The notes below the pieces were generated by a model that saw only the letters and a list, made by a program, of their open reading frames with translations, did no database searches and was not told the origin of the DNA. The position numbers and the translations under genes are program-made. Below, piece after piece: positions 14,749 to 21,982 of a stretch of 21,982 bases of DNA; position 1 is the first letter of the stretch; each line of letters starts with the position of its first letter. The stretch comes from Chersky-299 sp963749535 (GTDB lineage: Bacteria; Actinomycetota; Thermoleophilia; RBG-16-64-13), in NCBI GenBank assembly GCA_963749535.1, contig CAVVNF010000027.1, forward strand, positions 1-21,982. Reading direction: 5' to 3'.

Positions 14749-16902
14749 GTGGCCTCATTAGCCCGTTGGTGTTATCGACATCGTGTCATTGTCGCCATCG
14801 CCTGGCTGGTCGTGCTCTTCTCGGTGGTGGGTATACAGCGGGTGGCTGGCAGCGCCTACTCCAATGCGTTCACCTTGCCTGGCACGGACTCGTCGCGCGC
14901 TCTCACGCTGCTTAGCTCAGCGCTCCCCCAGCAGGCGGGCGACTCGGACACGATCGTTTGGCACACGTCCAACGGTTCTGTCACCGACCCGGCAGTGCAG
15001 GCGCGCATGCAGTCGATGCTCAAGCAAGTTGCGGCTGCACCCTCGGTAGCCGCCGTGAGCAGCCCGTACGCCCCCGCCGGTGCCGGGCAGATCAGCAAGG
15101 ACGGCAAGACCGCCTACGCCACAGTCTCATTCACAAAACTGGCTATGTCGCTGCCCAAGCCGGACATCGTGCATGTGATCGATCTCGTCAACGCCGCGCG
15201 TACGGCAAACCTCGAGGTCGAGGTGGGTGGCCAAGCCATCGAGTCGGCCGAGCAAGCGTCGCTCTCGAGCAGTGTGGCTATCGGCCTGATCGCGGCTGCG
15301 ATCATCATCCTGGTCGCGTTCGGCTCGCTCATAGGCATGGCGCTGCCCCTTATCACAGCCGGGGTGGCGCTGGGCACCACCATCTTCGGCATTGACCTTC
15401 TCTCACACGCTGTTAGCCTTAACTCGATCGCCCCGACCCTGGCCATCCTCATCGGGCTCGGCGTAGGCATCGACTACGCGCTCTTCATCATCACCAGGTA
15501 CCGCCAGGGCCTCAAGGCAGGCATGCCGTCTGAAGAAGCTGCGGTACGAGCGCTGAATACGGCCGGCCGTGCGGTGATGTTCGCCGGTGGGACCGTGTGC
15601 ATCGCGCTGCTCGGCATGCTCGTGCTTCGCCTTTCCATGCTAAACGGTCTGGCCTACGCCTCGGTATTCGCTGTCGCGCTTACCATGGCCGCGGCGCTCA
15701 CGCTTTTGCCCGCACTGCTGGGCTTCATGGGTGAGCGGGTGCTCAGCCGTCGCGAGCGGCGCCGTCTCGTCGAGAGCGGGCCCCAGGAGGGCTACGGCAG
15801 CGGTCCCTGGGCACGTCTCGGAGGTTTCGTCTCCCGGCGCCCCGTTATCCTCACGGTGAGCGCAGTGGTCGTCATGGTCGCACTCGCCAGCCCTTTCGCG
15901 TCGCTACGGTTAGGCCTCTCCGATGCCGGCAATGACCCCGCCTCTTCGACCACCCGCAAGGCCTACGACCTGCTTGCGCAAGGGTTCGGCCCTGGCTTCA
16001 ACGGACCGCTTCTTCTCGTGGCGCAGGTGGGTTCATCGACGGACACAGCCGCTCTCGGCCAACTGGCCAAGACCCTGCAGACCGAGAACGGCGTGGCCGC
16101 CGTCGTGCCGTTCCCGTCGCTGCCGGGAGCCAAAGTGGCAGTGGTTGAGGTCATCCCCACTACCTCGCCCCAGGACGTGCGCACCAGCGATCTCATCTCG
16201 CATCTGCGAAACGTTGTGATCCCAGCTGCCGAGAAGGGCAACACTCTGCAGGTGCTCGTAGGCGGAGGCACCGCCATCTTCGCCGACTTCGCCACCGTCA
16301 TCACCGCCAAACTACCGCTGTTTATCGGGGTCATCGTCGCCCTCGGCTTCCTGCTGCTCCTCATCGCCTTCCGCAGCCTGCTGGTCCCCGCCACGGCTGC
16401 CGTCATGAACCTGCTCGCGGCCGCCGCCAGCTTCGGTGTCGTGGTCGCCTTCTTCCAATGGGGCTGGGGTTCGGACAGGCTGGGGCTGGGCCGAGCCGGA
16501 CCGATAGAGGCTTTCTTGCCGGTGCTCATGCTGGCCATCCTGTTTGGCCTTTCGATGGACTACCAGGTGTTTCTCGTCAGCCGCATGCACGAGGAGTGGG
16601 TGCACACCCGCGACAACCGGCACGCGGTCATCGCCGGGCAGGCGACCACCGGGCGTGTGATCACCGCCGCCGCCGCCATCATGATCAGCGTCTTTGGGGC
16701 CTTCGTCTTTGGCGGCCAGCGGGTGATCGCCGAATTCGGCATCGGACTGGCTGCTGCCGTCCTTCTCGACGCCTTCATACTGCGCACATTCCTGGTGCCG
16801 GCGCTGATGCATCTCTTCGGCAAGGCCAACTGGTGGCTACCGCGCCAGCTCGAGCAGCGGATGCCGCATCTGTCGGTGGAGCCGACGGAGGACCTAGAGT
16901 AG
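14749..16902 (+). CDS. MMPL/RND-family transporter
   Basis: This is a 717-residue integral membrane exporter with the duplicated MMPL layout. It has one N-terminal membrane helix (VIVAIAWLVVLFSVVGI), an extracytoplasmic domain, then five hydrophobic segments containing GVGIDYALFIITRYRQGL (about 238-255), and a repeat of this plan with GLSMDYQVFLVSRMHEEW (about 599-616). The Asp-Tyr pairs are the conserved proton-relay positions of MMPL proteins. GTG at 14749 follows AAGGAG at a good distance. Relatives export lipids or drugs using the proton gradient. Control by the divergent TetR gene points to inducible efflux. It ends with no overlap to another gene. Confidence 0.95.
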   Translation: MASLARWCYRHRVIVAIAWLVVLFSVVGIQRVAGSAYSNAFTLPGTDSSRALTLLSSALPQQAGDSDTIVWHTSNGSVTDPAVQARMQSMLKQVAAAPSVAAVSSPYAPAGAGQISKDGKTAYATVSFTKLAMSLPKPDIVHVIDLVNAARTANLEVEVGGQAIESAEQASLSSSVAIGLIAAAIIILVAFGSLIGMALPLITAGVALGTTIFGIDLLSHAVSLNSIAPTLAILIGLGVGIDYALFIITRYRQGLKAGMPSEEAAVRALNTAGRAVMFAGGTVCIALLGMLVLRLSMLNGLAYASVFAVALTMAAALTLLPALLGFMGERVLSRRERRRLVESGPQEGYGSGPWARLGGFVSRRPVILTVSAVVVMVALASPFASLRLGLSDAGNDPASSTTRKAYDLLAQGFGPGFNGPLLLVAQVGSSTDTAALGQLAKTLQTENGVAAVVPFPSLPGAKVAVVEVIPTTSPQDVRTSDLISHLRNVVIPAAEKGNTLQVLVGGGTAIFADFATVITAKLPLFIGVIVALGFLLLLIAFRSLLVPATAAVMNLLAAAASFGVVVAFFQWGWGSDRLGLGRAGPIEAFLPVLMLAILFGLSMDYQVFLVSRMHEEWVHTRDNRHAVIAGQATTGRVITAAAAIMISVFGAFVFGGQRVIAEFGIGLAAAVLLDAFILRTFLVPALMHLFGKANWWLPRQLEQRMPHLSVEPTEDLE

Positions 16903-16988
16903 GCGCCAACTACGGAGGTGCCGCGCGCGGTTCCGATAGAAGCACGTTGGGCGACGTTACTCCTCGCTGGGCGCGTTCCAGAACCAGC

Positions 16989-17207
16989 ATGTGCGTGGCA
17001 CCGGAGGCGGAGGCGGCTAATCGTAGCGACGCGTTACTCAGCCTGGCGAAGCGAGCGAGCTACACGCTGCGCGAGCTGCAGGAAGGAAGTGAGACGGTCG
17101 GGCTGACAAGGACCTTGAGGCTTGCTCTTTGCATCGCCATGGCATCTAGATGGCGCGCCGCAGTTCCGGTTCTGGCAACCCCAGTGGTCTTCGGTGAACA
17201 AGCATGA
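16989..17207 (+). CDS. Possible small protein or gene remnant after MMPL (doubtful)
   Basis: A 72-codon frame from ATG 16989 has helix-like composition in its middle (SDALLSLAKRASYTLRELQE, continuing GSETVGLTRTLRLAL), better than the surrounding frames. It has no ribosome site and no recognised domain, and could be a decayed gene end. Nothing else stands out between the MMPL stop and 17333. Confidence 0.25.
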   Translation: MCVAPEAEAANRSDALLSLAKRASYTLRELQEGSETVGLTRTLRLALCIAMASRWRAAVPVLATPVVFGEQA

Positions 17208-17333
17208 TGCTTTCGAGAAGATGATATTCTGGGTCGACTTTCCGCCTGGAGTCGACAGTCGCACAGGGAAACCATCCGCCCTTGCGAGCAGATAGCCGTG
17301 TGGGCATGGACCGAGCCGGAGAAGGAGTTGGTC

Positions 17334-17555
17334 ATGAGTAAATGGAGGATAGCCACAGTCCTTCTTGCCATCGTATGTGCGGCGCTTCTTGCAGTCGCCA
17401 TCGTCTACTGGGTAACCCCTGCCGGTTCCCTGCCGAGCTTCTTTCCGGGACATCTCGCGGGTTCAACCCAAATACACGTGAAGCACGGTGTGGCAGCGCT
17501 TGTGGCCGCGATCCTGGTTGGGTTGGGGGCCTGGTTCTCGTCCGCTAAGTGGTAG
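17334..17555 (+). CDS. Small membrane protein with two hydrophobic segments, unknown function
   Basis: This 73-residue protein has two hydrophobic helices (IATVLLAIVCAALLAVAIVYWV, and ALVAAILVGLGAWF near the end) joined by a loop with PAGSLPSFFPGHLAGS and then QIHVKHG. ATG at 17334 follows GAAGGAG by six bases, a strong ribosome site, so the gene is credible despite its size. I do not recognise a named family. The loop is probably outside the cell and the short tail SSAKW inside. It is a lone plus-strand gene convergent with the DUF1385 gene. Confidence 0.7.
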   Translation: MSKWRIATVLLAIVCAALLAVAIVYWVTPAGSLPSFFPGHLAGSTQIHVKHGVAALVAAILVGLGAWFSSAKW

Positions 17556-17769
17556 GCGTCTCTGACCGACCTGCCGTCCCAACCAGACGCTACGCAAGGA
17601 TCGTGGCGGTCCATAGGCATCAGCGTGGAGATTGTGGAGCTTTGCGATAGTTTCTTCGGGCACTTCAAGTGAGCGGCGGCGGGGTGTCGGTGCGAAGGAG
17701 ATGCGCAAGGCCGAGTTCCTTAGAGGCAGTCGTGACGGCCAAGCGCGGTCGGAACGTGCGGATGCGCGA

Positions 17770-18612
17770 CTACGCCTTCCTTTCCAGCTCGATCACTTGA
17801 CGCAGGGCAGCGCAGGCCAACTCGAGATGCTCACGTCCCGGCTCCCGCGTGGTCAGGCAGCGTTGCAGTGCCCTACCGCCAGCTAGGGCAGCCCTGCTCG
17901 CGCGCGACTTAGGCCGCCGCCCGATTAGGCGGAAGATCTCGAACGAGACACAGATAGCAAGAATCGCGTAGAGGCCACCCAACACCACATTCCCCGCAAG
18001 TCCTCCCAGCAACAGGTAGCCAAGCATGAGCAAAAGGAAGAAGATCACGACCAGGTTCGTGCCGCAGCGGTCGTGAATGCGGCTGTAGGCCATGACGGCC
18101 CCGGGGTCGGATAGATCGGCGCCGGCTTCATAGGCATTCACCGCTTTGTGCTCGGCGCCGTGATAGCGCCAGACGGTCTTGCCGAGGCCCTGCCGTAGGG
18201 CCAGCAGGGCGAAGGCGAGGCCCAGAACCTCGAGAAGGACGTTGTCGAGGAGCGGGCTGTGGACCAACAAAGGCAAGGCTAGACTGAGACCAAAATCGAC
18301 GGCCAAGCAGAGCCCCAGCCAGACGAGGAGCGACGCCGCGCGGCGGGCCCCGTTTCGGCGGTGAAGAAGGATTGTCAATCCGATCATCTCGGCAAGGGCG
18401 ATTGCCGATCGCAAAACGGGGAGGCGCAGCCACGGGTGACGGCTCAGCAACGTGCGCAGGCGCCCATCGATGACAGTTCCGTCCGCGCGGGCCCAAGCCC
18501 AGAAGTGCGGGCTGCGCATCAGCACTCCGTTGCCGAAGGCCATGCCCCCGACCCGGATGGGGGCCGTGCTCACGACGCTGGACACGCCGGTACCCGACAA
18601 ACCAGGGCACAT
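17770..18612 (-). CDS. DUF1385 (YqhQ-like) membrane protein
   Basis: This 280-residue protein matches the DUF1385 family. A start segment reads PIRVGGMAFGNGVLMRSP (family: GGQAVxEGVMMRxP), then PVLRSAIALAEMIG. The core motif WRYHGAEHKAVNAYEAG is followed by RIHDRCGTNLVVIFF, and both His-containing motifs are the family hallmark. Four or five membrane segments are visible. The function is not established; YqhQ in Bacillus is a membrane protein of unknown or proposed transport role. The ATG at 18612 has no good ribosome site. TATAGT on the minus strand at 18645-18650 could be the -10, and a GTG a little downstream may be the true start. The C-terminal tail is basic. Confidence 0.88.
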   Translation of the reverse strand: MCPGLSGTGVSSVVSTAPIRVGGMAFGNGVLMRSPHFWAWARADGTVIDGRLRTLLSRHPWLRLPVLRSAIALAEMIGLTILLHRRNGARRAASLLVWLGLCLAVDFGLSLALPLLVHSPLLDNVLLEVLGLAFALLALRQGLGKTVWRYHGAEHKAVNAYEAGADLSDPGAVMAYSRIHDRCGTNLVVIFFLLLMLGYLLLGGLAGNVVLGGLYAILAICVSFEIFRLIGRRPKSRASRAALAGGRALQRCLTTREPGREHLELACAALRQVIELERKA

Positions 18613-18945
18613 GGGGGGCTTGCTGCAGAAGACATCACAAAGCCACTATACACAGTCGCTAACATACGTCCCACCGGCCACAGGCCAAGTGCTGGTCGTT
18701 TCAGGCCGGCTCAGTAGCCGCAGATGGCCTGCGCCCTGACCCGGGAAAAGCTCGTAGAGTCGCGTGATCCGTCCCCCGAGCCGTTTGCCGACCAAAGGCC
18801 GTGAGCTTCACCCAAGAGAGCACCATGACCCAGCCCGGCTTGAGCTGTGGATGCTTGTCACCCTGCCACCATCTGACCGGTCAGGCGTTCGAGCCTCTCG
18901 GTGGCACCACCCGTCTGAAAGGCGCAAGAGGGGCCGGGGCCCTGC
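18613..18945. other. Intergenic region between TatA stop and DUF1385 start
   Basis: It holds the possible DUF1385 -10 (TATAGT, 18645-18650, minus) and a GC-rich inverted repeat GGGCC-CC-GGCCC just after the TatA stop that may help termination. A TTCGAGC segment at 18888-18894 resembles a tRNA T-loop but does not fold into a tRNA. No gene was recognised. Confidence 0.4.
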
Positions 18946-19251
18946 TCACACCGCCACGGGAGGGTCGGCCGGCTGTTCAACCGTTTCCTTCGCCGGCTCG
19001 GCTGTCGCGGCAGCCGCAGGGCCAGCGGGCGCAGTCGAGTTAGCCACATTGGTCTGCACCGGCTCGGCCGTTTCGGTCCCTTCCTTCATGACGCCGGAGA
19101 ACTCCTCCTTGGCACCCTGCAGACCTTGGCGAAAGCCGGTTATAGACTTACCCAAGGAATGGCCCATTTGCGGCAGCCGCTTCGGACCAAAGACGAGCAG
19201 GGCGATCACTAAGACGATGGCGATATGCCAGGGGGCAAAAAGGCCTTCCAT
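18946..19251 (-). CDS. Sec-independent translocase subunit TatA/TatB
   Basis: This 101-residue protein is a pore-forming or receptor component of the twin-arginine translocation pathway, which exports folded proteins. It shows the standard architecture: a short N-terminus, one membrane helix (APWHIAIVLVIALLVFG), the hinge FGPKRLPQMGHSLGKSI and an amphipathic helix (GFRQGLQGAKEEFSGVM), then an Ala/Pro/Glu-rich tail. ATG at 19251 follows AAGGAG by seven bases. The FGPKRLP hinge fits TatA more than TatB, but the two are hard to separate by sequence in this lineage. No tatC lies in the window. Confidence 0.93.
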   Translation of the reverse strand: MEGLFAPWHIAIVLVIALLVFGPKRLPQMGHSLGKSITGFRQGLQGAKEEFSGVMKEGTETAEPVQTNVANSTAPAGPAAAATAEPAKETVEQPADPPVAV

Positions 19252-19571
19252 GCTAAGACTCCTTGCTTGGCTCGGCTCTTAGTCTCTATTTTACCCCCAA
19301 GCTCCGGTGACATGTGCTCGCTCGGGCCTGAATCGGCTGGCGAGGATCGGGAGGGCGCGTACTCCGGCAAGCGGGGTGAGCGCTGACGGTCCTCGCCAAG
19401 GTGGTTACTCCCTCATCCTCGTTTGGCCCCGGAGGGACAAAGGGGCATGCCAGTGAATGCGAGGCTGTGGAGGGCCTCCTCCTGGATGAGTCACCGCGAG
19501 GCGACCAGTACGATGAGCACACGGTATCCCGTTCAAAGAATCGGTCACACAGGGAGGGGACGTCAGCTACC
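19252..19571. other. Divergent intergenic region between TatA and the CapA-like gene
   Basis: On the minus strand TAAAAT (19288-19293) is a good -10 for tatA, giving a leader of about 30 bases. On the plus strand GGGAGGGG ends about 12 bases before the ATG at 19572. A promoter for the CapA-like gene was not found. A frame is open across part of the stretch but has no family resemblance. Confidence 0.4.
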
Positions 19572-20738
19572 ATGTCGATAGACATGGCTGCGACAACCAC
19601 TCAAGAGCGCCCTCGGCTGACCAGACCCGCGCCGGTCCTAATGGTCTCGCCCTCGTGCTGTGCCTCGCGGGAGGCCTTCTCTATCTTGCCGGTTGCAGCA
19701 GCGGCTCGGTGATGAGCACTTCACTGGGGAAAACGACGGTGTCGTCCGCGACAAGCCGGCCCGCCCCCACCAGCGCGGTAAGCTCTCCACTTTCTTCTGC
19801 GCCCTCGACCTCCGCGCCTGCCCCCCCGAGCACATCTCTTGCCACGTCCCCGCCGCCTCTCACGGTTTCGGCCTCCGGCGACGTGATGGGGGATAGAGGA
19901 GTGGGGCAGTTCATCGCTCACCATGGGGGTCCAGCCGTCTTTGCCCAGAAAAGACCCTCTTTCAGGGAGCGGACATAGGATTTGTCAACTTGGAAACTCC
20001 CATCTCCACGAGAGGAACGCGCAACACCCAGAAGTCGGTCACCTTTCGCAGCCCACCCGCGCTCGTTCAGGGTCTTTCTGCCGGGCACATCAACGTGGTA
20101 AGCCTGGCCAACAATCACGTTTTGGACTACGGGGCTGTGGCCCTGGCTGACACCTTCCAGTACTTGGGGCGGCTCGACATCGCCCACGCCGGAGCGGGAG
20201 CCAATCTCAGCGCGGCCCGAGCACCCGCCATTCTCGACACCCCGGCCGGAAAAGTGGCGGTGCTCGCCTTCACCGATATCATCCCGCCGGCTTTCCGGCG
20301 ACTGCACCGAGCCTGGACTGAGCCCGACCCGGCCCGACCAGACGCCATGCTCGATGCCATTCGAGCGGCGGCCCGAGAGGCTACGTACGTGATCGTAAGC
20401 TTCCATTGGGGGATCGAGTACACCGACCAGGCGAACGCGGAGCAGCGCGGCTTAGCCCACGCCGCGATCGACGCGGGAGCAAATCTCGTCCTTGGCGCTC
20501 ATCCCCACGTCCTTCAGGGACTGGAACTCTACCGTGGCAAGCTCATCGCCTACAGCTTGGGCGACTTCGTCTTTGACCACTATCGCGGGCCACCGGGGAG
20601 ACGATAGTGCTTCAGGTGAAGCTTCCCCCCGGGAAACCCTCCGCCACCTGTGTGCCCGTGTACCTGAACACAACCACCGGGGTTCCCGCTCCGGTGACGG
20701 GGAAAGGCGAACACCATCTCACCCGCCTCACCCAGTAG
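19572..20738 (+). pseudogene. CapA/PgsA-like (PGA_cap metallophosphatase-fold) lipoprotein, interrupted by three frame breaks
   Basis: Read through three corrected frame breaks, this encodes a full-length surface protein of the poly-gamma-glutamate capsule biosynthesis (PGA_cap) family. It has a lipoprotein signal (LALVLCLAGGLLYLAGC, acylated Cys), a Ser/Thr/Pro-rich linker, SASGDVMGDRG, then GADIGFVNLETPIS, SLANNHVLDYG, FHWGIEYTD, LGAHPHVLQGLELYRGKLIAYSLGDFVFD, and a C-terminal beta region ending at TAG 20736-20738. Each motif is family-typical. The breaks lie near 19610-19645, at the AAAA of 19949-19952 and at the GGG of 20587-20589. Each is repaired by adding one base, so sequencing error is as likely as real decay. 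The start at ATG 19572 is tentative. Its role may be in capsule or anionic polymer assembly; function is by family only. Confidence 0.8.
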
Positions 20739-21436
20739 CGCCCCGCTCAGTTTCCATCCGGTGCGCTCCGGCAACACGGCGGAGCTCAACGGCGGCGCCT
20801 GAGGGGCTTCCGTTGATGGGGCACGCGCCCAGCCCACCGGGATGGCCAGCAGCACGATGAAGGGTTGGTGTGATCCGACGAGCTACATACGCTCGAAGCA
20901 CGCCGCCAAGCGCTACGTGATTCAGGCGTGAGCTCGCTTCTATTTCTTTTAAACGTTAATTTACTGCTCCTTTAGGGTATTTTTTTGTGGGTTAGGTTTG
21001 GCTATTTCGTTGCACAGAACCGAGTGATTGGCAATGTTTTATTCATCAGCGCTTGATTGTTTTTGATTTGCTGCGGAAGGTTAGGGTATAAACGGTATTT
21101 TGCTAAAATAATATTTTTTTTTTATGTCTTACTGCGGTTGTTTTGGGCTTATTTTAGTTGACAGGGCTTGATTCGGTCTTATTTTTGACGTCACGCATAT
21201 ACATGGATACTAGTGACTCATGTCCATTGTTACCTGTCACTAATTTTATTAATTGGCTGATTTGAGTAGCGTTTAACGCGTAGACTCACTTTCTTTTAAT
21301 CAGTCTCTTAGTTTTGAAGCCCATTCTTTCTGAGCCCTTATGGGTTGACGGCAGCTACCTAAGGCATAGGGAAAGCATTTATGCGACTATTTTGGGCTTT
21401 GACGAGGTGGGTCAGACCTTTTTGTGCCAACGTGGA
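20739..21436. other. Gene-poor stretch containing an abrupt GC drop at about 20,932
   Basis: Up to about 20,931 the DNA is GC-rich and includes a short frame ending KGWCDPTSYIRSKHAAKRY (stop at 20929-20931) that may be a gene end. Beyond it the base composition changes at once: bases 21061-21120 contain 17 G/C of 60, against 44 of 60 in 20281-20340. The AT-rich part has poly-T runs and no open frame of note. It should be the region downstream of the minus-strand gene ending at 21437, but no clear terminator hairpin was found. Confidence 0.6.
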
Positions 21437-21673
21437 TTAATAGTGGAAAGTTGGGTATAGCGATATACCTTTAAGGAAAAAGTTGACTCGTTGGTATGCG
21501 TCAGTTTTTGCGTTCTCTGAACCAATGAACCGGGCTACTGCACTTGGACCTTGAGAGGTCTGCGAAGCAAAACCATCTTTAAGCTCCGCTACTGCATCAA
21601 TAGTTGTTTTCGCTGTCCCTTTTTCTTTCAAAGCAGTTATAAACGCTTCAGACGCTTGTTTAGGTCCCGTCAT
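21437..21673 (-). CDS. Hypothetical 78-residue protein downstream of thymidylate kinase
   Basis: This small soluble-looking protein (MTGPKQASEAFITALKEKG ... VNFFLKGISLYPTFHY) is mostly helical with no membrane segment, and I do not recognise its family. Its ATG lies five bases after the tmk stop without a separate ribosome site, so it is probably coupled to tmk. Its Lys-rich composition and AT-rich codons match the neighbouring tmk fragment and differ from the rest of the window. Confidence 0.6.
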   Translation of the reverse strand: MTGPKQASEAFITALKEKGTAKTTIDAVAELKDGFASQTSQGPSAVARFIGSENAKTDAYQRVNFFLKGISLYPTFHY

Positions 21674-21678
21674 GAAAT

Positions 21679-21982
21679 TTAATGCAGCTCTACGGCCGGG
21701 TATTTATTTTGCAGGGCGGGCAGCAAGCTCTCCCACACGAGACGGCTGACTTCTTCGGGAGGTTGAAGCGCCTGTATAACACGCCACCTCTCGGGTTGAC
21801 GCTGCGCAGAGTACAGGTAGCCGTTGCGTATGTTTTGGTGAAAAGAGATATTTTCCGCTTCGAAACGGTCTTCCTGGCTGTTGTGTTTGCGTCCCAAACC
21901 GATCTCCGCCTGCGCATCGAGTAAAATAGTTATATCAGGACTTAAGCCACCCACTGCCAGATTATTGATTTCCTCTATCATT
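21679..21982 (-). CDS. tmk: Thymidylate kinase, C-terminal part (cut by the right edge)
   Basis: This enzyme phosphorylates dTMP to dTDP with ATP for DNA synthesis in the cytoplasm. The visible 100 residues cover the second half. They include NNLAVGGLSPDITILLDAQ (the a-x-x-G-l-x-P-D-l-t-i-L-L-D strand), then the LID region ending in EDRFEAENISFHQNIRNGYL, with the D-R-F-E and f-h-x-x-v-r-x-G-Y-l pattern of bacterial Tmk, then PERWRVIQA and a short tail. The P-loop half lies beyond 21982. Sequence style and AT-richness suggest a Firmicutes-like source, unlike the GC-rich genes to the left. Confidence 0.88.
   Translation of the reverse strand, partial: MIEEINNLAVGGLSPDITILLDAQAEIGLGRKHNSQEDRFEAENISFHQNIRNGYLYSAQRQPERWRVIQALQPPEEVSRLVWESLLPALQNKYPAVELH

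Noticed and set aside
16918..17106. 62-codon frame starting GTG after the MMPL stop
   Set aside because: Arg/Cys-rich composition with no family resemblance; the overlapping frame at 16989-17207 looks better and even that is doubtful.
18834..18910. tRNA-like 3' end (GTTCGAGC followed by GGTGGCACCA)
   Set aside because: The T-stem has mismatches, the spacing to CCA is one base short, and no matching 5' acceptor strand, D-arm or anticodon arm is present upstream.
21158..21185. TTGACA-16-TATTTT on the plus strand in the AT-rich end
   Set aside because: No plus-strand gene follows, and such matches are expected by chance in AT-rich DNA.
21190..21196. TGACGTC and nearby GTGACTCA, resembling eukaryotic CRE/AP-1 sites
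   Set aside because: The context is bacterial; short palindromes like these occur by chance.
1..21982. CRISPR arrays, insertion sequences, phage genes and defence systems
   Set aside because: I looked for regularly spaced repeats, transposase or integrase motifs and nuclease or helicase genes and saw none.

Overview
Most of this window (1 to about 20,930) is high-GC bacterial chromosome that reads like an anaerobic actinobacterium. The evidence is an uneven set of GTG/TTG/ATG starts, at least one gene whose -10 box sits only six bases before the start codon with no Shine-Dalgarno sequence (leaderless, common in Actinobacteria), a GH3 enzyme with a cell-surface module of a kind I associate with actinobacteria, and a bis-MGD molybdoenzyme of the pyrogallol transhydroxylase (AthL) type typical of anaerobes. 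The phylum is an inference; there is no rRNA or other strong marker. The last kilobase (about 20,932 to 21,982) is AT-rich and ends in the C-terminal half of a thymidylate kinase. It looks like different DNA, either a contig chimera or an abrupt transfer boundary.

Layout. 1-2137 (minus): a large AthL-like molybdoenzyme, cut by the window edge and broken by one missing base near 846. It has a good sigma-70-type promoter and a perfect 15+15 bp palindrome just downstream of the -10, with a TetR-family regulator encoded directly upstream (2522-3175, minus). 3521-3955 (minus): a CoA-binding-fold protein with its own promoter and a hairpin at the predicted 5' end. 4311-8496 (minus): an envelope/polysaccharide block made of a secreted GH3 glycosidase, a membrane-anchored NodB-type polysaccharide deacetylase and an O-antigen-ligase-like membrane protein. 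8886-11428 (minus): a tight MarR / ABC ATPase / ABC-2 permease operon, probably drug efflux, autoregulated through a palindrome over the MarR start codon.

11926-13721 (plus): a chloramphenicol-acetyltransferase-like protein translationally coupled (ATGA) to a MalY/PatB C-S lyase, an unusual pair. 13952-16902: a TetR regulator divergent from an MMPL/RND transporter, with a 9+9 bp inverted repeat between them. 17334-20738: a small two-helix membrane protein, a DUF1385 (YqhQ-like) membrane protein, a TatA-type translocase subunit, and a CapA/PgsA-like lipoprotein whose frame needs three one-base corrections.

Two themes recur. First, regulator genes sit next to convincing inverted-repeat operators (molybdoenzyme, MarR-ABC, TetR-MMPL), so three separate ligand-responsive circuits are visible. 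Second, four frame breaks in two genes can each be repaired by adding one base, and at least three of them lie in a short homopolymer, which suggests sequencing indels rather than four independent gene deaths. I saw no CRISPR array, rRNA, convincing tRNA, insertion sequence or phage structural gene.
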